Part shown: one piece after another, positions 46,001-56,959 of the stretch
How positions within the stretch are numbered: position 1 is the stretch's first letter
Layout: each line of letters opens with the position of its first letter
Source: Enoplolaimus lenunculus
Lineage: Eukaryota; Nematoda; Enoplea; Enoplida; Thoracostomopsidae
NCBI GenBank assembly: GCA_030248215.1
Contig: JASANG010000772.1
Coordinates: forward strand, 62,001 to 126,000
DNA length: 64,000 nucleotides
Reading direction: 5' to 3'
Notes under the pieces: model-generated
Seen by the model: only the letters and a program-made list of their open reading frames with translations
Database searches by the model: none
What the model was told of the DNA's origin: nothing
Made by a program: the position numbers and the translations under genes

Positions 46001-47140
46001 TAGAATAATCATCTGTTGGCGATAACTTTTGTTTTCGAAACGGCAAAAAGTCTAAAATTGTAACCCTGTGTGAAACAAGGATTGTCTGTTTACAGAAAGC
46101 GCATAAATTAAGATGTCAAAGAACGTGTGTAAGCACAAAACAACGCAAATTCGTTGTAAAGAAACAAACAAAACAAATGAATTCAGTAAATCATACAGAT
46201 TCAACTAAAACAAACCGCATTTTAGGGTAGCGATCCTACTTTTGATGATGTCCGGCGCCGTCGTGTACAATGTGGTATCGTATGCGAATTACTCAAATAC
46301 CATAGCGTATGGTGACGGGGGCTCATGTAAAGATCCGGGGCGGAACATTTTTCTGTGGGACTGCAATAGAGTAAGCTAAAGCTTTAGACTAATGTTTTTG
46401 CTTGGCTTAGGCTTAGGAATATGCTCATTCTTACGCACAGGCTTACGCTTAGGCTCAGAAACATGCTTAATTTCAGTGCAATGTTCACTGGGCAAATTTA
46501 TTGAATCGTGATAAAATTTGCAAACCGATGTCTGGTTGACATTAAATTGTTTTCGAGTATTTAACTTTAATTACATTTCTATAGGAGTTGGATGAAATAC
46601 ATAGCGGATAACTCGCGTTGAGAATCAATGTTTTTGGTCAACAGTCCTGCACGCGTTCAAAAGACAGAAGACCTCATAAGCGATCTGTATTGGAGGAAAA
46701 GTTTAATTTCAACTTTTTCTAAAAATACAAATATGGAGATTTACCTGAAAAATTCCATGTACGGCTTGCGTTTTGAAGTGATATCTGTCACACAACCGCC
46801 GTGTCTTCCGTCTTCCAAACTGATACCAACTGAACAAATTATTTCGACCTGGAAAATCAATAACAACAATCAAAATTGCAGGTGCAAAAAATTGCATAAA
46901 AGTTGCAATTGAAATAAATACACAGTCATTGTATGAATAAAATAGATCAAGACTCAATCATAAACTTATCAAAAAAGTTGTGTTATGAGAACTATTTTGC
47001 TTACATTTTCAAGCATTGTTTTCTTATAAGACGACATTATTGACGAAACTGGCGTCTGAAATTTTTCACCGCCTTCCGAATCTTTGCACCATTCTTTGTA
47101 AACTTTGTTCAAATTATGAAAACTAAGAATATCTTCTTGT
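43010..47140 (-). CDS. Probable p31comet / MAD2L1BP-like gene, 5' end unresolved
   Basis: Six exons with agreeing phases: 47140-47005, 46848-46745, 45930-45798, 45319-45248, 43852-43726, 43104-43010, about 222 codons to the stop at 43010. p31comet is a HORMA-fold adaptor that hands Mad2 to the TRIP13 ATPase to silence the spindle checkpoint. The match is by pattern: RKPYMEFF before a Lys-rich stretch, then NNLQQCLFALETALGLWGDL (human has KCQQALAELESVLSHLEDFF), FEYDNF (human FYELDL), and a TAS.LFF helix. The tail RFYARVDEKLGEDFKVKY resembles the last strands. Identity over the rest is low, so a different HORMA-like or unrelated protein is possible. The stop overlaps AATAAA (43006-43011), giving a very short 3' UTR. 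Upstream exons beyond 47140 were not found. Confidence 0.5.
43923..44281. mobile_element. hAT-like MITE (CAGGGTGTAAACGG family), complete, perfect 8-bp duplication
   Basis: 359 bp with ends CAGGGTGTAAAC and GGTTACACCCT. Flanks TTTGCTTT lie at 43915-43922 and 44282-44289. Subterminal GGAAACGG words are inverted at the other end. This is the reference copy for partial ones at 25494, 27533 and 34019. Confidence 0.9.
44377..45054. mobile_element. 678-bp inverted-repeat element containing a palindrome cluster
   Basis: The left end has TATAACCGGGGCAGGCGGGA and CACGGTTTGTC. The right end has the inverted counterpart GACAAAACGTGTCCCAAGC and TGCCCCGGTTATA. Outer tips are TGCGGGG and CCCTGCA. No open frame looks like a transposase, and no clear target duplication was found. 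It lies in the intron between p31comet-like exons 45319-45248 and 43852-43726. Confidence 0.75.
44580..44902. repeat. Cluster of ATATCATATGATAT palindromes
   Basis: Perfect GAATATCATATGATATTC occurs at 44580-44597 and 44610-44627. Shorter perfect cores (12-16 bp) occur at 44792-44803, 44856-44869 and 44887-44902. A diverged GTCATATGAC lies near 44489. Spacing is irregular, so it is not a simple tandem repeat. Confidence 0.9.
45071..45200. mobile_element. GC-rich palindromic MITE (TAGGGTTGCGC family)
   Basis: It starts CAGGGTTCCGCTATACTTGA and ends AAGTACAGCGCAACTTTA. The centre reads GCGATACCGCACGGGTGACG. It follows directly after the 678-bp element and lies close to the exon at 45248. Confidence 0.6.
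46225..46493. mobile_element. GC-rich palindromic MITE cut by a TTAGGC-core MITE
   Basis: 46225-46319 is the left half of the palindromic family (TTAGGGTAGCGATCCTAC, GATGATGTCCGGCGCCGTC). At 46320 the TTAGGC-core family starts (GGCTCATGTAAAGATCCGGG) and runs to about 46493. The right half of the first element is not recovered. Confidence 0.6.
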
Positions 47141-48263
47141 CTGCAATAGAAAAACATTTTAAACGTAAATACGCCAATTGGAAGCGACTGTGTATAATTA
47201 AAGTTGGAATACCCCAAATACGCATTTAAGGCAAGTTCCCAGCATACTTTTGTTTACAATAGTTTCATAGCACATTGATGTGATTGTTCTATAATTACAC
47301 ACTTTGCATACAGATTTTTATGCATTCGCTAACACTTTTGTGCATTGCGCAAAGTTGGATGACATAGTAAACATTGAGATGGAAACAAGGAGATGGGAAA
47401 AACGATACAACGCAGCTAAAAAGTTGTAAAGGCACCGACTACTGAATGAGTGCAGTAGTTCGTGGAAATATTTTAAGAAATTGCTGAAATACAGACATGA
47501 GCAGGCACAGTTGCTGTGTTTTATTACTAAATTTGTCCATGAACGGCAGTCTGCTTGTAAAAATTCGACGAATCCAGCAACGAAACAATGACGCATTCCT
47601 GACGGCAAATAAAACTTGGCGTTTCCTAAATTCTGATGTCCGTTTAGACACTGGCGACTCTGTTTTATAATTTTTTAGAACAAATTTCTAAGTTGCGCCC
47701 TACAATCAGGTCAAATATATTGCAACGATTTTCTGCAAATAAGTTGCATAATTCTGGCACCTGCTGCTATTCGCGTTACCCCCCCCCCCCCTGATTTGCG
47801 TAAGTGTAGCAGAAGCGGAGGTTTTAAAGTTTTGGATTCTTTTGAAGCTTGCAGGTCGACCGGCTGGGGAAACAAGTTAGGTGGTTGGTTGCAATGTTTC
47901 CGTTCTACGTGGATGTACTGTTCTTTTTACTTAAACCTTTTGCTTAAATAATTTTACCTTTCTTTAATGGACATAGACGTATTTTAAATGTTCTGTTATA
48001 GTAAATCGTTGTTAAGTGTACTAAATACGCAATTATTTTGGCAGTTTGGTTCGGCAAAGTAATCCCAGACATGATGCAAAACTTTAAAACTTACAAAGAT
48101 GACAGTCCGTCGTCTGCAGTTTTTTCACGTCCATCTTTTGATTTCGACCGCCTTGGCATTTTATTGTAATATCTTCAGCTTATAATTAGTTTAGTAGAAT
48201 GGTCTAAACATGATTTAAAGTTCACTAAATGCACAATAAATACAAATGCAATTGCCTTTAAGA
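47141..48263. other. No confident gene; possible upstream exons of the p31comet-like gene
   Basis: Between 47318 and 47651 the minus strand has two overlapping open frames (70 and 96 codons), one reading SKRTSEFRKRQVLFAVR, without a usable donor. A poly-C tract of about 13 lies near 47780. Confidence 0.3.
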
Positions 48264-48492
48264 GCAGATATTCTCAAATGTGTGTAGCAGTTGTTAGTAG
48301 TTGGTGATAGGTTTTGTATATTTCGAACCAAACAATGGTGAGGTTTGAAATTTAGCACATTTGTTGTATTTGATTGTACTCTACTTCTGTGTCAATTTTG
48401 AGATCTGCAATTGCAGCAGTTGGCTAGTTTGAAAGCCTATTTATACTAAACTGGTTATAGGTGCTATATGCATTTGAGAATATGGGCCCAAC
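48264..48492. mobile_element. GTGTGTAGCA-family MITE, complete
   Basis: The ends TCTCAAATGTGTGTAGCAG and GCTATATGCATTTGAGAATA are inverted, followed by TGGGCCC. Subterminal TTGGTGATAGGTTTTG is inverted near the other end. The family is also seen at 4287-4996, 21455-21634, 31318-31522 and 32419-32550. Confidence 0.7.
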
Positions 48493-48996
48493 TCATGGAT
48501 TCCGGTGTCTGCTTAGTTTGTTTGACGTGGTTTACATAAAGTGCCTTTGCGATGACATTGTTTAACATTACCGATAATATCTTGAGGTCCATTGCAAGAG
48601 ATTTTTACCGGCACCAGCAATCAATTTTGGTATGAATTTAAAACAAGTTTGACTGGTTTAAATGCATGCCCGGTCTCAACAGACACAGCTGAAAAATTTG
48701 ATGTGTTTAGTTCCCAACTCAACTACACAATAAAACTTTTATTGTTGTAACCAGGGTTGGAGCTGCCACCCAACCATTCTCCCCCCATTTGGGGGGGTCC
48801 ACACCATAACAAGATTGTAAACAAAAAATTTGAAAAATACTTTGATCACCTCAAGGGATCTCCACCCCGCAATTTTAGAGGGGCGGTACTGCCCTACAGC
48901 GTCACTGGCTGTAACGATTGCATTAGTTTTACTGTTAGAATCTATTAATTAGGCAACTTTCACCAGTGATAACCTAACGTAGAGCATACAGGGTCG

Positions 48997-49209
48997 GGCC
49001 CATGTATAGAACAGAGCCGAAACAGTAGTATAAGCATATTCCTAAGCCTAAGTGTAAGCCTAAGCGTAAGCCTAAGCCTAAGCGTATGGATGAGCCTATT
49101 TCTAAGTCTAAGCCTTAGCCTAAGCCTAAGCAAAAAATAGTCTAAAGATTAATCTGACTCTATTGTAACCCCTCCGGAAAACAACCCGGCCCTGTTCTAT
49201 ACACGAGCC
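48997..49209. mobile_element. TTAGGC-core MITE, reference copy with perfect 8-bp duplication
   Basis: 213 bp. The left end is GGCCCATGTATAGAACAGAG and the right end CCTGTTCTATACACGAGCC, an inverted pair. Perfect flanks CAGGGTCG lie at 48989-48996 and 49210-49217. The interior is almost all CCTAAG/GCCTAA words: about ten near-exact TTAGGC units in two blocks, then a conserved TAGTCTAAAG segment. No coding capacity. Confidence 0.9.
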
Positions 49210-51110
49210 CAGGGTCGCATCCAGTTTGTCATTTCTGAAAATATCGCATCATTCAAACAATGTTTAAGAGCGAAAGTAGGCCATATAGGATTTTTGACCT
49301 TCAAGTTATTCGTACGTCTAAGTAGAAGTGCCTCTTTTCTCACCCCTCAAGAAATTTAAAAGCAATCGATCCAAACATCATTTGCATTTCATACGTCCGT
49401 CAGTCCTGACAGCAATGGTAAATGCAGCGAAAACTTTAATTTACTATTGTAACGGTTTACTTTAAACGAATTCATTTTGTACTCAAACCCATTCAACCAG
49501 AAAGACCAGAGCCTATCGTGGCTTTAGAGGCACAGTTTATTTGAGGGGCAAACACGATTCTATTTAGGTTTGAACAAAAATATCTCTGCAATAAATAATA
49601 GATAAATAAATAAATAAATAAAAAATGTCAGCAAAGAGAAGTTAGCTTTACTCACAATCTTTATTCACATATTTAGTTTATGTTATCATTTCCGAACCAA
49701 AATCCTGGTTCGTCCGTCAAGCTACTGTATGATTGGTAGCTTTTTAAGAGTTAACGACTGTATTGAAGTACAGTTGAACGGACAAAAGTCTAAATTAGTT
49801 TTTTGAGTTAAAACTAAAACTACAACTACAGACCCTAAAAAGCTTTTGGTTTGTGTTTGATGTCGTTTTACTAACCTGTTGTATGGCTATTTTAGAATCA
49901 CGTAACAAAATTAAGTTCCGCATTCAAATTTAATAAGAATTCTGGGCGCATTAATCAGCTTAAAACTATCCTGACCCTAACCAGCGTAGCCTTGAAAATC
50001 ACAAATGCAAATTCAAGCTGGAACTTTTACACAGAAAAGCTTTTGCAATTAGATTTACGATCACCTCTTGACTGTAAACATCAGTGCCTACAAATTGTAA
50101 TTTAGACAAAATCAATTAGAGATTAATGATAGAAATGAATATTTGAGTATTCTCTATTAATACGCAAACAGTTTAAGCTTTACAACTAAGTTTCTTGTTG
50201 TGTATTTGGTGATAGGAGGTAAAACCATCAATAGAAAGTTTATTCAAAACGCAGTAAATATACCATTGGACTATAAAGAACCAGTAAGGTAGAATAGAAG
50301 CTAAACTTGGTACACAGAGAGACAACAATAAATGCATGGTATCCAATAACAACAATGGACATTTGTCATTGTACAAAGCTCGTTTATAATCACACCAACC
50401 AATCAGACTGGCGCAACGAAATACCTTTGATGGCGACAGCCGTCTCTGGACAAAACTATAAATCATTTTTCGTATGAATATTTTCAATTTCACATGAAAT
50501 CTATAATTTCAAACTGGGATTCGAACTCATCGTACAATGAAACGAGTTTTTGTTGATTTTAATAACGCAATGTTGCTCCTGTGATTGAACTGACCATTGG
50601 ATTATTACAATTCGTTCACAAATGATCCTGGTAAACTTGCCTTAACGGTTCAAATACATTGTGTTTACACTTCATCTGTTTTTGTTTTGGTTATTTTTAA
50701 CGATGCGTGTAAAGATCAGGGGTGGGACGTTTTTCCGCGGACTGCAATGGAGTAAAATTAAGTTTCATACTATTTTTCGCTTAATAGACTTAGACTTTGG
50801 CGTAAGCTCATTTTTACACTCAGGCCTGTAGGTGGCTCTGCCACTCTTAAACCTTTTTCAAACTAAAAACTAAAACTAAAAATAAAACCAAACATCAAAA
50901 CCACACCTTAAGGGAGTCCCTGGCTACATCTAGTCTCTCTTAGAACTTAAGTTAGGCTTAGGCGTTGCCACAAGGCGTAAAATTGGTAAATTTATGTTAT
51001 GGCGGCTGTGTCCGCAATGTAAACGTACCTGGGGCCCTGCGTGGCCATTGAATAATGTTGTATAACTGTTACGGCTCAATTTGCGGTTAACGACTTAGCT
51101 AGTCTAAGTC
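49210..51110. other. No gene seen; scattered repeats
   Basis: 50703-50825 is a decayed TTAGGC-core MITE (GTAAAGATCAGGGGTGGGAC). A minus-strand frame at 50173-50493 is hydrophobic but unrecognised and without splice support. Confidence 0.35.
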
Positions 51111-51592
51111 ATCATGTCGTGAGTGTCCGACATGATTGGTTGCTATTTGTTGTTGTTGTTGGAGATTGTGTAGGCGTAAAGGTGTGAACCGGGTGATTGG
51201 CTCTGGACCTCAAATGCATAGCGGACACACAATTGTGGGTGTCGGCGAAATGCAAATGAGGTCGAGACGCAAACAGGGGTAGCCAGGACCGGAATCAGTA
51301 TATACTTTTGGCTAGTTGAAATTGGTGCGCTAGAATTTTCTGTTGGATTGTGTGCGTTATACGGTTTACGGATTTTGCTTGCGAATTTATTGGAAAAGTA
51401 GCGGACTCGGGTAAGTAAGGCTTGAATCGTATTAGGATTAGGAATAGTCACGGTGGCAGGCATGTGAAGGAAACTACGGAGTATTGGTTTAATCCGCATT
51501 GCGCAAGGCGCGGAAATTACCCAGTATAGGATACTGGTGTCATGTGCTAAAGGGAAACTTGGGAGTTACCGGAGAACCTGGGAAAAGTAGTT

Positions 51593-51740
51593 TAATAAAT
51601 CTAACGGGGTTAGATTTATTATTCTACAACGGCTTGGCCAAATCTAACGGGGTTAGATTGGTCAGAAATTTGGTGCAACTCTAACGGGGTTAGAGTGCAT
51701 GGTTTAACAGGGTGTAATTCTAACGGGGTTAGAATTGCAC
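51593..51740 (+). repeat. Four hairpins sharing core CTAACGGGGTTAG with co-varying arms
   Basis: The 13-base core occurs at 51601, 51644, 51681 and 51720. Each copy is extended by its own self-complementary arms. The first pairs TAATAAAT with ATTTATTA, the second CCAAAT with ATTGG (one bulge), the third TGCAACT with AGTGCA (one bulge), and the fourth GTGTAATT with AATTGCAC (one G-T). Outer arms differ between copies yet pair within each copy. Confidence 0.85.
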
Positions 51741-52479
51741 GGATTCTGGAAAACGGCAAAAATATTAGTAACGGTAAAGCCAGTGGCTGGATTAAAATAG
51801 ATTCAGGCGTCGGCTTAAAGGATTCCGGATCAGGCTGCAAGTTAAATTACATAACCTGTGATTTGCTTGCAATACTTGGTGTTGTACCGGAGTTGGGAGG
51901 GTTCAATAAACATTTACCGGCCGCGTTTACTAAATTAGAGCGATAAGCGGACATCGAGGAAAGAACGTAACAGGAGATACAGGATACAAGGCTTGAATCA
52001 AAATCACGAACTTCTCACAAGGCCAATACTTAGGCTTAGGAATCTGGTTATACTGCTGTTACAGTCCTGTTCTATACATTAACCCGTTTAACAAGTGGCC
52101 AAAATTTTCAGGTCTCTATACAACCTGTGACATGGTGCTACCGGAAAAAAATTTAACCGGATACCGGACAGTGAATTTGTTGGATATTCATCGAATCCCG
52201 GTATTCGGTCGGACCCAGAGCCGCCGGGTTAAGGCATACACATTCAGGGTTCATTCCAAAGAACATTTTTTCGCTGTCTTCTGTATGACGGCGTTAACTT
52301 CTGTAAAAGCGATATAAAACTTTGAAAATATTCGCTTCTTCACTCATTTGCTCAAACAGTAAATTATTATCAGGTTCAGCCGTTAATGTTTAGCCAGGGA
52401 TAACAACATATAACCGGTAGAACAAGAATCGCCTTCCAAGGGTAGTGACATGACAAGTCAACGATAATTCGTAAACCTA

Positions 52480-52732
52480 CACTGTAAATTCCAATGAGTT
52501 GATTTTAAATCAGAATGAGTTGAATCCACTCTGAAGTCTGAATTTTGAATTTGGTCTTTCTAAAGTCAGAATTCTTAATTGATTGAGCTCATTCAGAGTT
52601 AATTATTCAACTCACTTGAAATACAATCAACCCAAAGTGGGTTAATTATATTTACTGTTGTTTGCTCAGAAACAAACAGAAATAACTATATTCTCTGTGA
52701 GTTGAATAATCAACTCGTTGGAATTTCCAGTG
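52480..52732. mobile_element. AACTCA-rich MITE with TA borders
   Basis: 253 bp with ends CACTGTAAATTCC and GGAATTTCCAGTG. The dinucleotide TA flanks both ends, as in Tc1/mariner insertions. The interior has many AACTCA/TGAGTT words. It lies just downstream of the GPCR stop codon. Confidence 0.75.
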
Positions 52733-52849
52733 TAGATGTTCAATTAGGCTTCAATTTAGACAAGGATTCACACGTAGGTTGACGCTTAGATTCTGATCCA
52801 CAGTTTGACAATTGTTTTTACCAAATTGACTAAAGTTTACAGATGTATT

Positions 52850-55800
52850 TTACAGCAAACAGTCATGACTTCCATGAAACGCCAACACAACATTACCATT
52901 GTCAATCAAACAGTTTGTCAAATTGTTGTTTTCGAAACGACTTCTCTGTGATTTTAGCAAATTTTCATTCCCAAACCTGCAGCCACAACTCCTGCTCGAC
53001 GAAACTTTACCCGAATCATTTCGTCCTTTTTCTTTCAAAATATCACTTATTTCATTGGATGATTGCTCGTTTTCTTCATAATCTCCTCGCTTCTGATTCG
53101 TCAGAAATTCTGGAAAGCTATTTTTGCAAGCGATATTTTTTGAATTTGTAATCTGGTTTACTTTTACGGTTCCAAAATTTGCCCGGTTTGAACGCAAGCC
53201 GATGTTGCCAATCTCTGATTTGAAGTCACTAATTTGTGAAATGTCTGCTGAACTCGCGAACATATACTGTTGTTGTTGGTTTGAAATTTTCTCACGGTCT
53301 GTCGCGTAACCAGACATTGAGCGTGGGAAAATATTGCAATCTGGCGTCAGAGCGTCTCGTGATAACGATCGACCAGACGGTGTCTGACTCGCGGATTCAG
53401 AAGACCATCTGTGATGAGAACTTGTCGGGGGAGACCAACGGTGATGATGTTGTTTAGTCGTCTGAGCGCATGGCGAATTGACCAGCGATTCAGTATCATC
53501 TACTGCTTCGATTGAAATTTGAACTAAAATTACGAATTTGGATTTTAAAATTTAAGAATTTCAGATAATTGTGAAAATACTGCTTGTATTAATAGTCTTG
53601 GACATATGTGGGGACAGTCATGTGAACCGCTACACCAATTGGCCAAAGTCATTGGGGGAAAATTTCTCTTTGGTCCCAACTTGAAACACAAATCCAGAGT
53701 TGGCGTATGTCTCAGCAACGTTTTAAGTACTTTTTGATTTTTTTGGACTGACGATAATTAACGCAACTTAAAACGGTCTCAATTTAAAGAGATAGGAAAG
53801 ATGCAATAGATGAGATGTAACCTCAAAATTGCAGAAGAGTCGACAAAAGACACTTTTCCAGCCGAACCAGACTGGTCCGTTACTTCTGGCGAGTCAGTTC
53901 GCACATGGAGTTATGCTCTTCTGAAATGAATCCGTTACTACGCCTCTATCGTTGATATAAATTGAAAACTTACTTGTAGTACAAAGTGCATTCCGACGGC
54001 CACTGTTTTGTTGCCCCCAACAATAACCGACAATTTTATCACCAGCAACATTGTTCGACTGAGTTGAGCGAGTATTATTCACAGAAAACGTGTTTTGTTC
54101 GCTCGTCAGCCACGGGACTGCCTTCTTAATCCATACTCCTGCCTTTGAGAATATTTTGGCCTGAGGGACTCCTGACCCTTGAAAAAGTCGTCGCTCTTTT
54201 TCGCCTACAACTGACCACATTAATGTATCGAAACTGGAATGCGAAGACGATAATCCCAGAGTGCAATTAGAATTGCAACGACTTGCAGATCGCAGGCTGC
54301 GTTGTTGTGCTTGTTGATTGCAGTGTTGATCTGTAGAGCAATTATCAACTGCATGCAAGTTGCTGAACATAGTGGCGACATCGTGGAACTCGGTAGTTTC
54401 AGGCAACTGAAGAGGCGACTTATAAACCGGTGGATTGAGACAACTGCGAACACTAAGAATTGAGGTTCTTCTATTTGAACGAGGTCTAAATCGTGCAGCG
54501 GTTCGAGTATGAGAACCTGGTAATAATAATTCGTCAATTTTGAACCCATCTGACGTATCTTTTTCTGTTGAAATTTGTCGAATTAAAGTTCGGGAAATTT
54601 TACTTGAATTCATTCGTGATTCAATATCACCGTTTACGTTCCGATCAACGCTTGCAAGTTCGTTGTACGCTTGTGCAATATTGTGCAGTGATGTTGTTTG
54701 ATGTTGCCGCCGGTTCAGGACTGACATCATCGACACCCGGCGCAGTTTTTGAGCCGCTTCGGTCAAAAGAATAAGTCCATAATTGCTTGGCGATTTAGGT
54801 AAATCACTTTTCTGTTGACGTCTCAAACGACGTTTTTCAACAGCTTCAGCGTAACTGGCTCGTAAGCGGCGATTCAATACACCGTAGAGAATTGGATTAA
54901 GTGCACTGTTCATCAGTGGAAGCATGAAAATCATTTTAGCTGCAATTCTGTTAAATGAAATCAGTTGAAATCCGTTCAAAAATTGAAATATCCAATACGG
55001 AGCCCAACAGCCAAAATAGAACACAATTACGACTAAAATGGATTTTGTTACCCGTGCGCGGCGTGCAACTTTACGGGACCTGCATGATTTCGAAGTATTT
55101 CGATGGTGGGCCCCGATTATCTTGACGTCTCCATCAGTTTTCACCAACCGTTCCAAATTATCGGTTGTTTTATTGCTAATTGTTAATTGACTGCAGAATT
55201 GCATAATTGCAGACTGCAGTCGACGTAACTGTACCGTATTGCGTTTCTCATTCGTGATGCGATAGTCTCTCAGACAATAATCGATGCTTAATCGTTGTGT
55301 GGCGATTGACTTTAGTCGCTTTAGTAGCAACGCATAAAATAAAAGTATTGCAACTGCAGGCGCAACAAAGTATATCAATTGCAAATAGATCGCATAATAC
55401 GTTTGTCCGTAGTCCCACACAGATGTTCCATTACGATAAACTGGAAACATTGGGACACACACCTTTACTGGGACGGCATTCCAGCCAACGTCATAGCTGA
55501 CGACTTGAGTATACAAATACATTGGCAAATTTCCAAGTGTCACTGCAGTACTTGTAATTGCTAATAACGCGACAGCAGTTCGCGGATTACGATATTTGGC
55601 GTTATTCATAGGTAAACAGATCGCCCAGTAACGATCCGAAGACAACAGGACCAAGACGTATACTGAAAGAGTTTTATTCAACGTTTCAGCTGCAATATTC
55701 ACCCGACATAACAACAAACTAAACGTCCATGTACGTTTTAGATCATACACCAATGACAATGGAACAATGGCAACATAACATAAATCAACAATCGATAAGA

Positions 55801-56170
55801 ATAACACGTAAATGTAAACGGTTGCAGCGTTGCGTCGATTTGCAGTTATGACTCGTGCAATAATTGCAACAACGGCGACGTTGCCAACGATGCCAACAGT
55901 TACGAGGCAACTGTTTAAAGTAACGAAAATTACGGTCGCAATGTCGACAAATTGCGAAAGTTGAGTTGAATTTGATTGGTTGAAGTGAACAGGAAGCGGT
56001 TCATCGAAGGTTGAGGGTGAATTTGATTGGTTGAAGTGAACGGGAAGCGGTTCATCGAAGGTGGTGGGTGAATTTGATTTGTTGAAGTGAACGAGAAGCG
56101 GTTCATCGAAGGTGGTGGGTGGCAGCGATGCTGAACTATTAACATTAGTAAAATTATCAGTTGAAATCAT
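52850..56170 (-). CDS. Class A GPCR, neuropeptide-receptor type, long cytoplasmic tail
   Basis: A seven-helix receptor of the plasma membrane. Proposed exons: 56170-53974 and 53502-52850, joined by a strong GTAAGT donor at 53973, total 949 residues. If the intron is retained the frame stops at 53894 (758 residues). The N-terminus (1-70) carries three 17-residue repeats with NQSN/NKSN glycosylation sites. Landmarks: helix 1 GN at 96-97, helix 2 Asp129, Cys155 and Cys238 for the extracellular disulfide, DRY at 179-181, a third intracellular loop of about 90 residues ending KVARRARVTK, FGCWAPYW in helix 6 and NPILY at 425-429. About 510 Ser/Gln-rich tail residues follow. The helix 6-7 pattern suggests a peptide receptor (somatostatin/allatostatin-C-like or related), but I cannot name the ligand. 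Exon 2 has a NAGNAG acceptor (GAAGCAG). Confidence 0.85.
55968..56120 (-). repeat. 51-bp tandem repeat inside the GPCR N-terminus, three copies
   Basis: Units start at 55968, 56019 and 56070. Each encodes a TTFDEPLPVHFNQSNS-like segment in frame. Copies differ at a few bases, mostly silent or conservative. Confidence 0.95.
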
Positions 56171-56335
56171 TTTATGTTAATCAGTAAAATTGAAATATCA
56201 AAATTATCCTAAAATGCTGGTATAAATCCGCCACAAATGATCCCGAGACGGGCGATGATAAATTAAGTTTCGCCATGATTCAGGACCAGCTTACATGCAT
56301 TCAATGACAAATGAAAGATGCATCCGAAATTCGTC

Positions 56336-56490
56336 CCATGTAAAGATCAGAGGAGGATTGTTTTTCTGTGGGACTGCAATAGAGTAAGCTTAAGCTTTAG
56401 ACTATTTTTGCTTGGCTTAGGCTTAGGCTAAGGCATAGGCTTAGGCTTAATTTTAGGCTTAGAAATATGCTTATTGTTCCACCCGTGTGA
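56336..56490. mobile_element. TTAGGC-core MITE
   Basis: It begins CCCATGTAAAGATCAGAGG, continues GGGACTGCAATAGAGTAAGC and a block of GGCTTAGGCTTAGG units, and ends near GTTCCACCCGTGTG. The right terminus is degraded. Confidence 0.7.
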
Positions 56491-56959
56491 TTTAGGCGTC
56501 TTTTATGACAAACAAAGCAGACGTCAGGAATATATACCACCTTCGCTTATATTTTAGAATCTGCTAAATTATCATAATCAGCCAGAGAGACTGCAGAATA
56601 TTAACATTAACTATTTCGTCTACCCATAACGAAAGCTCATGCGCCAATCAGTGACACAGAAGCAAGCAACAGTCGGAAAAACGTTAAATTTGCCGTAGCA
56701 ACAAAATCAATCAAATTTCAATTCCTTAATTAAGAGACCATTTTTCTGAAATCCAATATTTCCTAATTCGGTTTGAAATAAACAAAATATAAACTGATTA
56801 TTTTTAAATTCAAAGACTAAGGAACCGTGGATTGAAAACACTTGGCCATCGGCATCTGATGATAAAATCAGAACCTGGGTCAACAATCATGAGAGTCACG
56901 AATGTCATCAGCCGTTTCTGAAATTATTTTGATTCCGTTTGGCTTTTTACTTCACTTAA

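Noticed and set aside
49030-49140. Interstitial telomere array as a chromosome-fusion scar
   Set aside because: The units lie inside an element with inverted ends and an 8-bp target duplication, and many similar copies exist, so transposition explains it better.
50173-50493. Hydrophobic 106-codon minus-strand frame as a membrane protein
   Set aside because: No recognisable family, no splice or start context, and AT-rich DNA often gives hydrophobic frames.
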